The position numbers and the translations under genes are program-made. This document shows positions 38,831 through 49,113 of a stretch of 64,000 nucleotides of DNA, in pieces; positions within the stretch are counted from its first letter, which is position 1, and each line of letters opens with the position of its first letter. The DNA is from Whalleya microplaca (Eukaryota; Ascomycota; Sordariomycetes; Xylariales; Xylariaceae): positions 1,240,001 through 1,304,000 of the forward strand of contig MU385713.1 of the NCBI GenBank assembly GCA_022497155.1, in the 5' to 3' direction. Below the pieces are notes generated by a model. The model was not told where the DNA came from. It worked only from the letters and a program-made list of their open reading frames with translations, and did no database searches.

Positions 38831-39473
38831 AGTTTATGTCCACGATGTCTTACACACCTTGGTTAAGAAAGAAGATTGTAACGAGAGACGAGGGTCAGGC
38901 AGTTGCACAAGATTTTATTCGCGATTTAAGCGTTAGTTGTTGACTATGGAAAGTAATTTTATGTAAATAAGGGTGGACATGCACCGCAGCTTTGTAGCTT
39001 TGACTTTAGCGACGTCATTTATGCTTAGTCATGGCTTCAGCAAGCTGTGGGGCTGTAAGAGGATCCCTACAATTATAATGTGTTCCATTACTGACGAATA
39101 TACAGAATATGCTAATGTTTTCATGCGCCGGGAATATATTGTCTGCTAGTAATATTGTATCCTGAAGTGCTAAGTAAGTGCTTCTCACGAATAATTCATT
39201 GCTATTCGAGTTCATAGTTGATATTGGGTCTTGTACTAGGGGGCTTAAAACCGTACTAAAGTTATTTAGCCCCCCTGAAGCTGTTTAGAGACGATATGAG
39301 TTGGTGTGTATTTTCCTTCTCTTGCCAAATAATATGCTTTAGGAACCTTATGTAGTTAGGTACCTTGATATCAAATTGAACAGCTATACGTTTAAACCGA
39401 TTCTCGTTCAAGGGGTAGTGAAGCGCTCTTGTGGGAGGTTACATTTCTGAGTTGAAGTCGAATCTTCATCACG
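38831..39473. other. intergenic region
   Basis: About 640 bp between the small membrane protein and the Arf-like gene, with no coding signal. Confidence 0.5.
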
Positions 39474-41939
39474 ATGGAAACTCTTGCAAGAATGTGTAGG
39501 ACAACCATATACCTCCTTGCTTAGACTTTACTGGCCTGTGCTAATATAAATCTCTAGCCTTCGGTCGATGGTTCACATCAGACAAACAATACAGGATACT
39601 TCTCTTTGGTGCTGATACTTCGGGCAAAACGACCAGTGAGTGAAATTGAGAGTCATTTATTACCTCTTTCAACCTATGTCTGGTGCAGCGATTTCCTGCT
39701 GAGGGTATCTTTGGTATTTGGATACCCATGAGTCTTCGAATCACCTGTCATTTACTGGACTACCTAGGATCAAATCCAACAATTGAAAAAGCAAGGAGAA
39801 GCTGACCCCGCATGCTATAGTACTATACCAGCTCAAACTAGGTCGTGATGTCCAAACGATCCCTACGATAGGCTTCAACGTAGAAACAATTACCTACCCT
39901 AAGGGCTTTAAGGGCTCAAAGTTTAACATGTGGGATTTTGGTGGTCCGTCATCATAACTCCCTCAAGCATTGTGTTGATACGAATGACTTTGCTCTTAGG
40001 TTGCGATAAACTTGCCCCTATGATGCGACACTACATCAGCAAAGAGAGCATTGTCTTCTTTGTGCATGACTGCGCTAATCAAGAGAGCCTGGATCTTTCG
40101 ATTAAGCTGCTCCATGAGCACACCCACCAGATGATATATGCGGGAGCAAAATATTTATGGGTTTTGTTGAACAAGCAGGACATGATCCCAGAAACAGAGA
40201 GGGCAGTGGTTGTATCTGACTTGCGAGGTCGATTTGAGAGGGAGCTCGCCAAGCATAGCGGCAATATCGCCTGGAGGATCATGACACAACCTGGGTTGAG
40301 CGGTAGAACAGGCGATCAGCTTCACACTGTCCTCGACGATGTCCGTCAGACTCTCCGTCAGGCCCAGAGCTCAAAGAACAATGTCTCTCAACCTGCTGCA
40401 GAAGAGTCTCTACGGAATAAGCCGAGTGACTCGGAGCTCAACCATAGAGCTTTGATACAATCCGCTCAGATCGCAGATACAACCGAGTTCTGGAACTCCT
40501 TTATCACGGGTGATCTACTAGTGTGGGATCATATCAGTCACTTGCAAGCTGGGTTTATCATTCTTCTTGACTCTCTTTCACGAGGCGACGGGATATTCGA
40601 TGCAGCGGACATCTTCATCTCGCACCTCACGAGGCTGAGGGAGTCGAAACCAGAGCGTTTCCGGAATACAGCGCACCGGTAAGTGTCAACGACCGACGGG
40701 AAACCCAATTCTAACTATTTTAGAACATTGACGATATTCTGGTTATTCCAACTCTACCTAGCCGCTCTCAACTTCCAGCTAGACAACAGCCAGACCGCTT
40801 TCCCATCAAAGGACCAGTTCAAAGACGTCCTTCTCTCCGCCCCGGCGTTGATGGACACCAAGCTCTGGGCCAGCTACTACAGCAAAGATCACCTGTTCAA
40901 CCCTGCGGCCCGCGACAACTGGCGGCTACCAGACTTGCGCCCCCTTCCAGCCGCCGGCACATCATCAACTAGACACCCACAGACGCCCCCTGACAGTTCC
41001 CCAGACCCCGACCGACTACTCCGCTTCGCCTTCCACGTAATCCAGCAGTCCCTAACCCAAGGCAAGCGCCGCGGCAGCGTCATAAAACCCGCGCTCCTCT
41101 CCCTCCAGACCTCAACCGTACGCGCGCGAGCACGGGGTGTGCCCATCCCGCCGTACTCCGAAACGCAGGCCTACTTCTGGATCCAGCTGGTGCACGCCGC
41201 CCTACTTGTACTCTCAACGCAGCCCGCGATATCATCCCAGCTCTCAATCTCGAAACTAGATTTCCAGAGCTTCAGGACGCTGGTAGCTATCGATGCCCGC
41301 GCGTGGCGGGGATACTACAGTGAGGAGGCGTGGGAGAGCGTGCACGCGCGCATGCGCTTCCAGGTCCCGGATCTGAGGCCGTTGCCGAATGTGCTGCAGG
41401 CGCCGAGTGCGGACGCGGTGAGGGGGGCTAGGGCTAAGGCGCTCGAGGTGGCGGCTCTGCATGTGCGGGAGGCTGCTGCGATGCCGCCGGGGGAGATCCT
41501 GGATCTGTTTGCGGCGTTGGTTGTGGAGGATGCTGAGGAGGTTCCTGAGCCTGTTACTGCGGTTATCACTAATCATGCACACCTGCTTCTTTACCTGTAC
41601 GTCCATCTGGTTGCGGCCCCCATCTACAAGGAAGGACTGTCCACGCAGGGGTCGGCTGTCATCCTCGCGTTGACCTTGCCTGGTCGGGACTCCTATACCG
41701 AGAAGTCGTTTTGGGTCCATCAGGTGCTCGCAACGTGCTCGGCTCCTGAACTATCCGAGGCCAAAGGAAAGAGATACTCCTCATTCAAGGAGTATGTGAA
41801 GGCGTGGCCATATCTTGCCTACGAAGACCTGCCGTTCCTCTATTATTCGCCTGAGCTGTGGCATAGCGAGGAGGCTAGGACGGCATTCATACCACCAGAT
41901 CGGAAGCCACTGCCCGGTTTCGTCGACACTGCTACCTAA
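39474..41939 (+). CDS. Arf-like GTPase with long repeat-containing C-terminal extension
   Basis: Predicted Ras-superfamily GTPase of 705 residues. Exons: 39474-39495, 39558-39635, 39821-39943, 40000-40678, 40724-41939. The Arf domain (about residues 9-185) has P-loop [10 protein letters not shown], switch [11 protein letters not shown], Walker [15 protein letters not shown] and the guanine-specificity motif NKQD. The residue after WDFGG, normally the catalytic Gln of Arf proteins, is Cys (GGCDKLAPM). Gly2 for myristoylation is absent, but the 22-bp first exon is the least certain part. The tail starts with EFWNSF and [16 protein letters not shown] and then carries three repeats anchored by FW (306, 452, 630) and PDLRPLP or PDRKPLP (370, 516, 692). 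Arf proteins with WDH tails are known in fungi from memory; the repeats were found here by eye. Confidence 0.8.
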
Positions 41940-42168
41940 AACAACATCACGCTCACGCACTAGGAAACAAATACGGACCACTAAATGTTGCAATATTCAA
42001 GATGTGCTCTATGTCCTACATTTTCAACCAGGCAAGAATCTACACAAAAAAGCCAACTAACCCCACGACGCCTAGTCCACCCACATAAGTTCGTTTCCCA
42101 CAGTCTCTCTATCTCAAGAAAAACGCCGACCCCTATTTGATAACACAATCAAACACAATCAGATCTTA

Positions 42169-44956
42169 TCACAACTGGATCCGGGCCCCGATGCCCTGGC
42201 CCCAGTACCAAAGCGACTCCTGCCAGTTCCCCAGCCGCACGTCGACCTCGGCGTACGCGTCTAGCTTGAGCCTGCCGCCGATGGCCTTCTTGACGGCGTC
42301 GTAGCCGACGGAGCCCATGGACCACGTGACGGGGAGCCTGGGCGTCTGCGATTTCCCAGGGGGTGCGGCAAAGGGCAGGTCGTAGAGAATCTGGCCTACG
42401 GGCTCCGTGTGATTATATAATGCTGTAGCGTTAATGAAATCTAGATACAAAGTATTATGCTGTAGGGGAGATACGAGCGTGAAGGTGGCTGTCGACGATA
42501 GGAAGTGGAATGTAGCATCTCGGATGAAGCGCGATTTCTCCTCGGGAGTCCTTCCAGGGAGATCCAGTTTAGGGGCGGCGAAGGTCATGTTAAAGTGCGA
42601 TAGACCTTCGCCGATAGTGGGCTGACCTGGAATGCTATCTCGATGTGCTTTTACGGTGATGCTAGTGTTCCAGCCTGATATATACTGTGATATGAGGTCG
42701 CGCCCAATCTGTCGACCGAGATGGCCACCTATCGAGGGATTCCACTTCGCAGTAACGAGAATGTTAGAATTTTCGCCCTTGACGACATCTAGATTCTCCA
42801 CCGTGGCATCTCCAAGGATAGAATCATTGTTCAGAACGAGAATATTGACAAAGGGTACATGGGCTGTGTAAGGTGTGGGATTAGTGACATTGACCAATGC
42901 CTGAAGTGTTATCGAGTCTGACGTCGTATCGAGAACGGTGATGGATCCGACTTTTGGGTCGATATTGCCAATCGAGCCCTTGGGAAGAGCTGAGGACGAG
43001 TTAGCAAGTGTCGTAGGTAGTTGTATGCCGAGAATAGAAGTCGTCTTAATGGGTGCACCATCAGAGCGCGCGACTAACAATATTAAACTAACGAAGACGG
43101 ACGTTTTACTGGGATCTTGCCCTCCGCGGGAACCTCTTTTATGACGAGGTTGCCTAGAGTGGTCTGCACCATGATATCGACCAAGGCGTTTACGTGCAAG
43201 CGCACGGGCTTGCCGCCGAATAGGAGACTCTGTACAACGTCGCTGAAAACATCACTGTCGGTGACGTTTAAGGGCGCCTCAATGATTCGGGATTGGATCT
43301 TGAGAGTTGCTTGTTCATCCCCTTTGCGCTCAACCTTGGTTGAGTTGGCGTGTTGCCATTTTTGCAGATTAAGTTCTCCCATCTTGCGTGACTTATAAAG
43401 CACATCTGCTGTAGCGCGGACGTTTGTCACGTTGACACCGAAGTTCATCTCGGAGGGAAGTGCGGCTGTAACCAAAATATTGCCAGATACTTTGGGGCTG
43501 GCGTCAGGATCACCAGGATCGGCAAAAGGGTCCGGTAGAGAGAAGTGAACGTCGGTCAACGAAAAGTTCCTGAGGAGGCCGTCCAATGTTCGTCCAGGAA
43601 AGGCGACGGGAACCAAGACGCTCGATAATATGTCCGCAATCCACTTAGGTGTGTCACCGTCGGGATGACTACTTCCACGAACAAATATTGTAGCGGGATC
43701 TCCATGCATGAATTGCTTCAACAAAATATCTAGTGGCGAAGATGTAGAGTCGGGGCAGATGCGGGTCAAGGATTTGGGTAGTTCGCGGATGACTGCTTTG
43801 ACATCGGCTTCAACGTCAGAGCGAGGCTTCACGTGAACCTCGCTTGTCACTGCTTCTGCTACTGTAATGAAGGGATCGGATATGGCGCAGCCGGGAACAA
43901 AAATATCAAATGCGAGTTCCGGAATATCAAGCTCGACCGGATATTGGTTGAACGCGGACAACGACACATCAGCCAGCATTGACCCATTCATCGGCCCATC
44001 CTCAACGTTGAAGCGGGTGAGGTTGTATTTCGGGATCGCGGGAATGCTATTGGCTATTGAAAAATCAGTATGGCTTGTTCAAATCATTTATAATTAAATA
44101 TTAATTAGATGATCTAGAAGAAAACTTTCTGGCCGAAGTACAGGGCAGCAAAGGAACGGTAGAGTGATTGACCTTCAAAAACGAGCGATTCGGACACAGG
44201 GTGCGTCCCGAGCGGTAGGAGGCCGGACTTGATAGTGAGATCAGTTTGTCCGTTGAGGCGTAATTTCTCCAATCTGCCTTCCAACCATTCGTTTGCGATC
44301 ACCCGAATGCCTTCCACGTCACCAGGTGTTATGTCCGCAACGAAATTGAACTTCGTCATGTCGCCATCCCGCAAGTTAACCACCAAAGGCGGGATAGTGG
44401 CGCTCCCGAGCAATATGTTGTTGTAGTCGGGAAGATACACATTGACCTTGGTTTCTTCCGTCCCAAGCTGATACGCCACCCAAGTAGCAGCTCTTCCCAC
44501 TCTCCTTACATGGTCGTTGTCGACCTTCGAAGCATCAAGGTGGAAGTTCGCTTGTATGCGAGCGCGAACACCGTCGGTTGTGATAGATTCGAGGGAGAGA
44601 TTGGTTGGTTCGATGACGGCGGCCTTCTGGGCATATTCCTGTACAGCCTCGGGTATGATGAAGGCGAGAACAATGATAACTACGATGGCTACTGCAAGCA
44701 GGCCCATCGCAATATACGAAGGCCATCTCCTCGCTGTCTTTCCTGACGCCTTCTGAGTTGAGGAACGGCCGCTTTGATGGGATCGAATCGAGGCAGCGGT
44801 GTCTCTGTCGGGATCATCGTGTTCTCCATCGTAGTGAGGCGTATTGGAAGCATTCGAAAGGAGCGGCGTCGACTCGCTGGAACCAGATCGATTGTGGGCA
44901 TTTGCTTTGCCCTTCACCGCTGCGGAGAGCAACGGCGAAGTCTCGTCGTCCGCCAT
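42169..44956 (-). CDS. DUF3712 vacuolar-type single-pass membrane protein (Tag1-like)
   Basis: 851-residue protein from three minus-strand exons: 44956-44173, 44053-43103, 42989-42169. The cytosolic N-terminus carries repeated acidic/dileucine-like motifs (ETSPLLSAA, ESTPLLSN) typical of vacuolar sorting, followed by one membrane helix at about residues 81-103 (SYIAMGLLAVAIVVIIVLAF). The large lumenal part contains several LEA/DUF3712-type beta domains (FEANSIPAIPKYNLTRFNV, ELDIPELAFDIFVPGC, APLNVTDSDVFSDVVQSL) and many N-glycosylation sites (NVTN, NHTE, NATA). Fungal relatives are often labelled pre-rRNA processing protein; yeast Tag1 (YLR173W), a vacuolar protein for ending autophagy, is the proposed counterpart from memory. 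Both introns use non-standard donors (GTCAAT, GTCCGT); the second restores KIPVKPLPKGS. Confidence 0.85.
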
Positions 44957-45954
44957 ACCGACAATGAGAGTGGTCGTTTGATGAATAAAGAAGAGGTAGA
45001 GAAGTGGTGGTGGGCTAATAAGAGAAAGAAGCCACTAGCATAGTCAGAGCTAGTGGATGTGGAAAGTTGGCATTTGCCGTGGTATTGAAGATAAATGGTA
45101 GTGATGGAGAAGAAGTACGGAAGAAGTATGGAAGAAGTATGGCAGAAATAAAGGTCAAGATGATGAGATTGGGAGAAAGAAATGGCAGGAAGTGGTTCTG
45201 TTGTTGAAAGTGGGATGCCGGATGCCGTCGTCATCAGCGCCCCAGTAGCTGAGAATCACTGAATGGCTGAATGGATGGCTGGGCCTGCTGGGGCGAAGCA
45301 CTGCCCAGGCCTGCCAGGCTCCAGGTAGCCAAGCTGGGCTCAGTGGGCTGGCTGGCAATTGGAAGCTGGCAGAGCTGGCAAAAGCCTGGAAAGCCAGGGG
45401 GAGACTGCCACATTGACACGCCTTTCCCCTTATCGCCTAGCCTAATCTGGGGAACCGCTGCACGGCCCTGATGGTGCACCTGCCCTTGCAGCAAAGGTGA
45501 ATCCCTTCACCGCCCACCAGATTCGGGACTGCCTGGGTCCTTGTGCTGCATATACTGCCACCAGCTGGCAGCAGCTGCAAAGGATTCTCACAGTCTCACT
45601 CAGCTCTCTTCATGTTCCTCACATACACATTTAACAGCGATGACTCTTCAACTACCCACCATGTCCAAATATACTAATTAATATTCGGGACTCCCTGAGC
45701 TATACGTAGTTGCACTGACGGTTTATGAGTGAGTCACCTCGTTGAATTGGTTTTTAGTCTTTCCTATTTAACTTGACAATGTCGTAGTCTCAACTACATG
45801 AAAGTTTCAAACTTTGAACCTTACATTATCGTTGTATGGCAACACACTTACACGCAAGCCGGTTGTCTCTTATATACCAGTGAATTGGATCGTTAATAAG
45901 TAAACCATCACAGTAGCTTCAAAGTGAGGTTCTCTACGCCCTTCGAAATTGAAG
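44957..45954. other. divergent promoter region with CTGG/CCAG-rich island
   Basis: Shared upstream region of the DUF3712 gene (minus) and ornithine carbamoyltransferase (plus). 45265-45420 and 45555-45585 are packed with CTGG, TGGC, CCAG and GCCA words, giving a GC-rich island unlike the surrounding DNA. A TGAGTCA site lies at 45730-45736. Confidence 0.6.
45730..45736 (+). promoter_or_regulatory. TGAGTCA, Gcn4/CpcA/CPC1-type site upstream of ornithine carbamoyltransferase
   Basis: Exact match to TGA(C/G)TCA, the binding site of the bZIP regulator of general amino-acid control, about 220 bp upstream of the ATG at 45955. Confidence 0.6.
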
Positions 45955-47165
45955 ATGATTTCAAGTATGCGTTTGCCGGCTGTTCGATTAGCCAAACGCA
46001 CATTCTGCGGTACGCAGGCGAGGGGATATGCAGCACGGGCATATGTGTCGAAAGAAAGTCCCCGACATCTCATGTCAATCGCGGACCTGACACCTCGAGA
46101 ATTGACCAAACTAGTTCTGAATGCCGCTGATCTCAAGAAGACCGTCAAGAGGGCTATGAGTAAGTATGGCATGCCTAAGGAGCTAGGCACTCCGCTGGCT
46201 GGACAGACGGTGGCCATGCTGTTCAACAAACTGAGCACCCGGACTCGGGTCTCGACGGAAGCTGCGGTGGCTATACTGGGAGGCCATCCTATGTTCCTTG
46301 GGAAGAACGATATCCAACTCGGCGTAAGCATACTCAAGGGCCTTCGTTGTTGAGTGAAGGCGACTGATCAATTCTCTAGGTTAATGAGTCATTACGGGAT
46401 ACCTCTCAGGTCATCTCCTCCATGACATCCTGCATCGTGGCTCGCGTCGGCGACCACAGCGAGATTGAGGGCTTGGCGGAACACTCCAGCGTCCCCGTCA
46501 TCAACGCCTTGTCTAATGATTTCCATCCGCTTCAAATCATTGCTGATTTCCTCACAATTCACGAGGCATTCCCCAAGAGTGAGCCGGGAAGAATTGCGCC
46601 TAAATCCCTGAAGATAGCCTGGGTCGGAGACGCAAATAACGTGCTGTTCGACTTCGCCATCGCATGCATGCGATTGGGAGTAGAGCTGTCGGTCGCGACG
46701 CCCGCCGGATACAGGATCCCCGCACAGATGCTCGGTTTCATCAAATCACAGGCCTCGCCGTTCGAGCCGGGGAAGCTTACCGAGACTACTAAGCCTACTG
46801 AGGCAGTTGAGAACGCGGATATCATCGTCACCGATACCTGGATTTCCATGGGCCAGGAGCAAGAGACCAAGAAACGGCTGGATGATTTCCGCGGTTTCCA
46901 GGTTACGGAAGAACTAGCCCGGACCGGCGCCGCGAAGGAGAACTGGAAGTTCATGCATTGCCTACCTCGGCATTCCGAAGAGGTCGATGATGCGGTCTTC
47001 TATTCTCCACGATCACTTGTCTTCGCCGAGGCAGAGAATCGTCTTTGGGCGGCACTTGGTATGTTGGGCTCCTCCAATACGGCTTGTTTCCATGCTAACT
47101 TGTGTGTAGCGGTTCTCCAGGCTTTCGTTGTGAATAAGGGGGAGATAGAGCAAAGTCGCATCTGA
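45955..47165 (+). CDS. argB: ornithine carbamoyltransferase, mitochondrial
   Basis: Makes citrulline from ornithine and carbamoyl phosphate in arginine biosynthesis. Exons: 45955-46323, 46380-47058, 47110-47165; 367 residues. The ATG at 45955 is chosen because the upstream in-frame codon is TTG. The N-terminus (MISSMRLPAVRLAKRTFCG and onward) is Arg/Ala-rich without acids, a mitochondrial presequence. Catalytic motifs: STRTR for carbamoyl phosphate (residues 94-98), FLGKNDIQLG, ESLRDTSQVISSM, the ornithine loop around WVGDANNV, and HCLPRH (316-321). The last exon encodes only 19 residues. A TGAGTCA element upstream suggests CpcA/CPC1 control. Symbols in relatives: argB (Aspergillus), arg-12 (Neurospora), ARG3 (yeast). 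Confidence 0.97.
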
Positions 47166-47527
47166 CCGATTTCTTGAAGAATCGGTATGTATATGGAGCC
47201 TTTAGCTTTCTAAACTTATGCATCAAAGACAACAATGGAGATGAAAATCGGTTCGGCAGTAAATGAAGGCAGTAAACAGCTGGTCTATCATCCCGTGTTA
47301 ATATCGGGGGCAGCATTGAAGCATTGAAGCATTTCTAAGAATAGTGGCGGTATTCCGTCTTCACGCAAAAAATAAAAGAGAAAACTTTGTGAGATTTCAA
47401 ACTCTGCTCTAGATCAATTCCAGGTAGTTTGCACTATATAACCTGTATTCTAGAGGAAGAATGCCCAAGCCAGCCATTTTACGATCGACCATCCGTCAAC
47501 GCCTAGGGTTGAATTGCAAATCATAAT
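47166..47527. other. convergent intergenic region
   Basis: 362 bp between the 3' ends of two amino-acid biosynthesis genes. Frames here have no support. Confidence 0.5.
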
Positions 47528-48530
47528 CTAACCAGGCGGCAACTGGCTAGCATCCACCACCTCATCGGCATCCTTGACAATAGCTTCCTCGTCAGGTCCA
47601 TAGAGAGGAGAGCGCGGCAGTGCCATGAGCCCACTTCGGGTGGATTCCAAGATACCAAAAGGTGCGATCAGTTTTAAGAACGAGTCGATCCTATCTGGCT
47701 TGGCTGATCTGTGAAGGTGTTAGCAAGATTCGCTCGGTGTTATCGTAGAACGGTATCCCGACTTACACCTCGACAATGCAACTGGTCGTGCTGATGTCCA
47801 AGACTTTCCCACCAAATTGGTGCGCAAAGTACGTGATTGATTTCAGATGCTCGTGCTTGAGTCGCAGGGCTTGACTCGCCACCATTTTTCTCGGGTGGAA
47901 GTCCTCGGAGACGCCTTCCAGCGATTTGTCGCTGGGTTCCTGTCCGTCGAACTCGGCGGTTATCTCGCGGTGGTGCGCCAGCAACTCCTCGAAATATTCG
48001 GGTCCAAGGATGTTAATCTTGGCGAGAAGTAATTCCCTTTGAACCAGCGCGGCATTTGTGTAGTCCAAGACGGCCCAGACGGGCACGAGGTCCTCCAATT
48101 GCCTCCGCGCCTGCTCGACCACACCGTCTTGGCCGGTAAGGACAATAGTCATGCGGGACAGGTCCTCGACCTCCGTATTACACACAACCAAGGAGTCAAT
48201 GTTGAAGCCGCGAGCTGCCAGGATACCAGATACCCGGGACAACACACCGGGCTCGTTCTGTACTAGACAGTTGAGGATGTGGCGTTTCGGGGGCGCCATC
48301 GACGGGGTCGGAGTTTCGTAGAGGATATTGGAGACGGCCGCCTGGGCGGACCATGGCGACGGCGTCTCACTGGTAGGGAGAGGAGCCTGGCGGCGGCGAA
48401 GGGACTTGTAGGCGATGGCTGAAGTAGAACTGCTACTGGAGCTCCATCTTGACGACACCTGAGGGGTTGCTCGTACACTAGCACTCACAGCTCTCCAGCA
48501 ATTGGATTGGACAAAAGAGCGGGATGCCAT
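47528..48530 (-). CDS. ILV6: acetolactate synthase regulatory (small) subunit
   Basis: Activates the catalytic subunit Ilv2 and gives it valine feedback sensitivity in branched-chain amino-acid synthesis in mitochondria. Minus-strand exons: 48530-47767 and 47708-47528, with a 58-bp intron; 314 residues. The N-terminal 60 residues are Ser/Arg/Ala-rich, a mitochondrial targeting peptide. The ACT domain starts at about residue 84 (HILNCLVQNEPGVLSRVSGI) and continues through ARGFNIDSLVV and DLSRMTIVLTG. The C-terminal ACT-like half contains RELLLAKINILGPEYFEELL, TYFAHQFGGKVLDISTTSC and IDSFLKLIAPFGILESTRSG, with a short acidic tail. It converges on the ornithine carbamoyltransferase gene. A TGACTCA element lies 122 bp upstream of the ATG. 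Confidence 0.96.
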
Positions 48531-49113
48531 GGTCTTTTTTATCTCACTTATGACTTATGAGGATCTGGGAGGTCTCTGACCAGGAATTGGCGATCCTCAG
48601 AACCTAGCAGAGGTCAGAGGGGAGATCAATTGGCGATATCTATCTCCGCCTTGACTCACCACTGAAGGAGAAAAAAACTGGGATCGCAATCGAGTTCAAT
48701 TGTTGAAGATTGACGATAGGGCAGTTGCGAAAACCGGAGCTTGTGCATGCCCCATGCCCCACCTTAAAACCCCAGAGTTGAGGTCCTGGCCCCACAGCAG
48801 CACCGGCTTGGGGTTTCGCCGAATCCGGTCAGCACCTGATTGCACAGCCCGTCAATTTGTGGGAACAGCCTGCCCCAATGGAATTCGAGGCTGCATCGAC
48901 CTAGAATAATTATTCTGCTGCGTACAGCTTCCATTTTTATGCTGGCCCGGGACATTTTATTCCTGCATCTGAAATAATTCCAGCAAATAAAATTCCTACT
49001 TGCATTCTCATTTTGCGACAGCAGATCTTCTGCCTTTTGTGAAGAGATACGCATTTCGTTATAGGCTGTAACTCATCTGGGCTTTCAACTGGACACATGC
49101 GCTGTTACTGATT
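48531..49113. other. divergent promoter region of ILV6 and the KH-protein gene
   Basis: 583 bp between two divergent start codons. Includes a TGACTCA site near ILV6 (48652-48658) and an AT-rich part towards the KH-protein gene. No coding feature is supported. Confidence 0.55.
48652..48658 (-). promoter_or_regulatory. TGACTCA, Gcn4/CpcA/CPC1-type site upstream of ILV6
   Basis: Exact match to the general amino-acid control element about 122 bp upstream of the ILV6 ATG; the site is near-palindromic, so strand is nominal. Confidence 0.6.

Noticed and set aside
45234..45494. Open frames on both strands in the CTGG/CCAG island
   Set aside because: They come from the repetitive GC-rich words and have no protein-like features.
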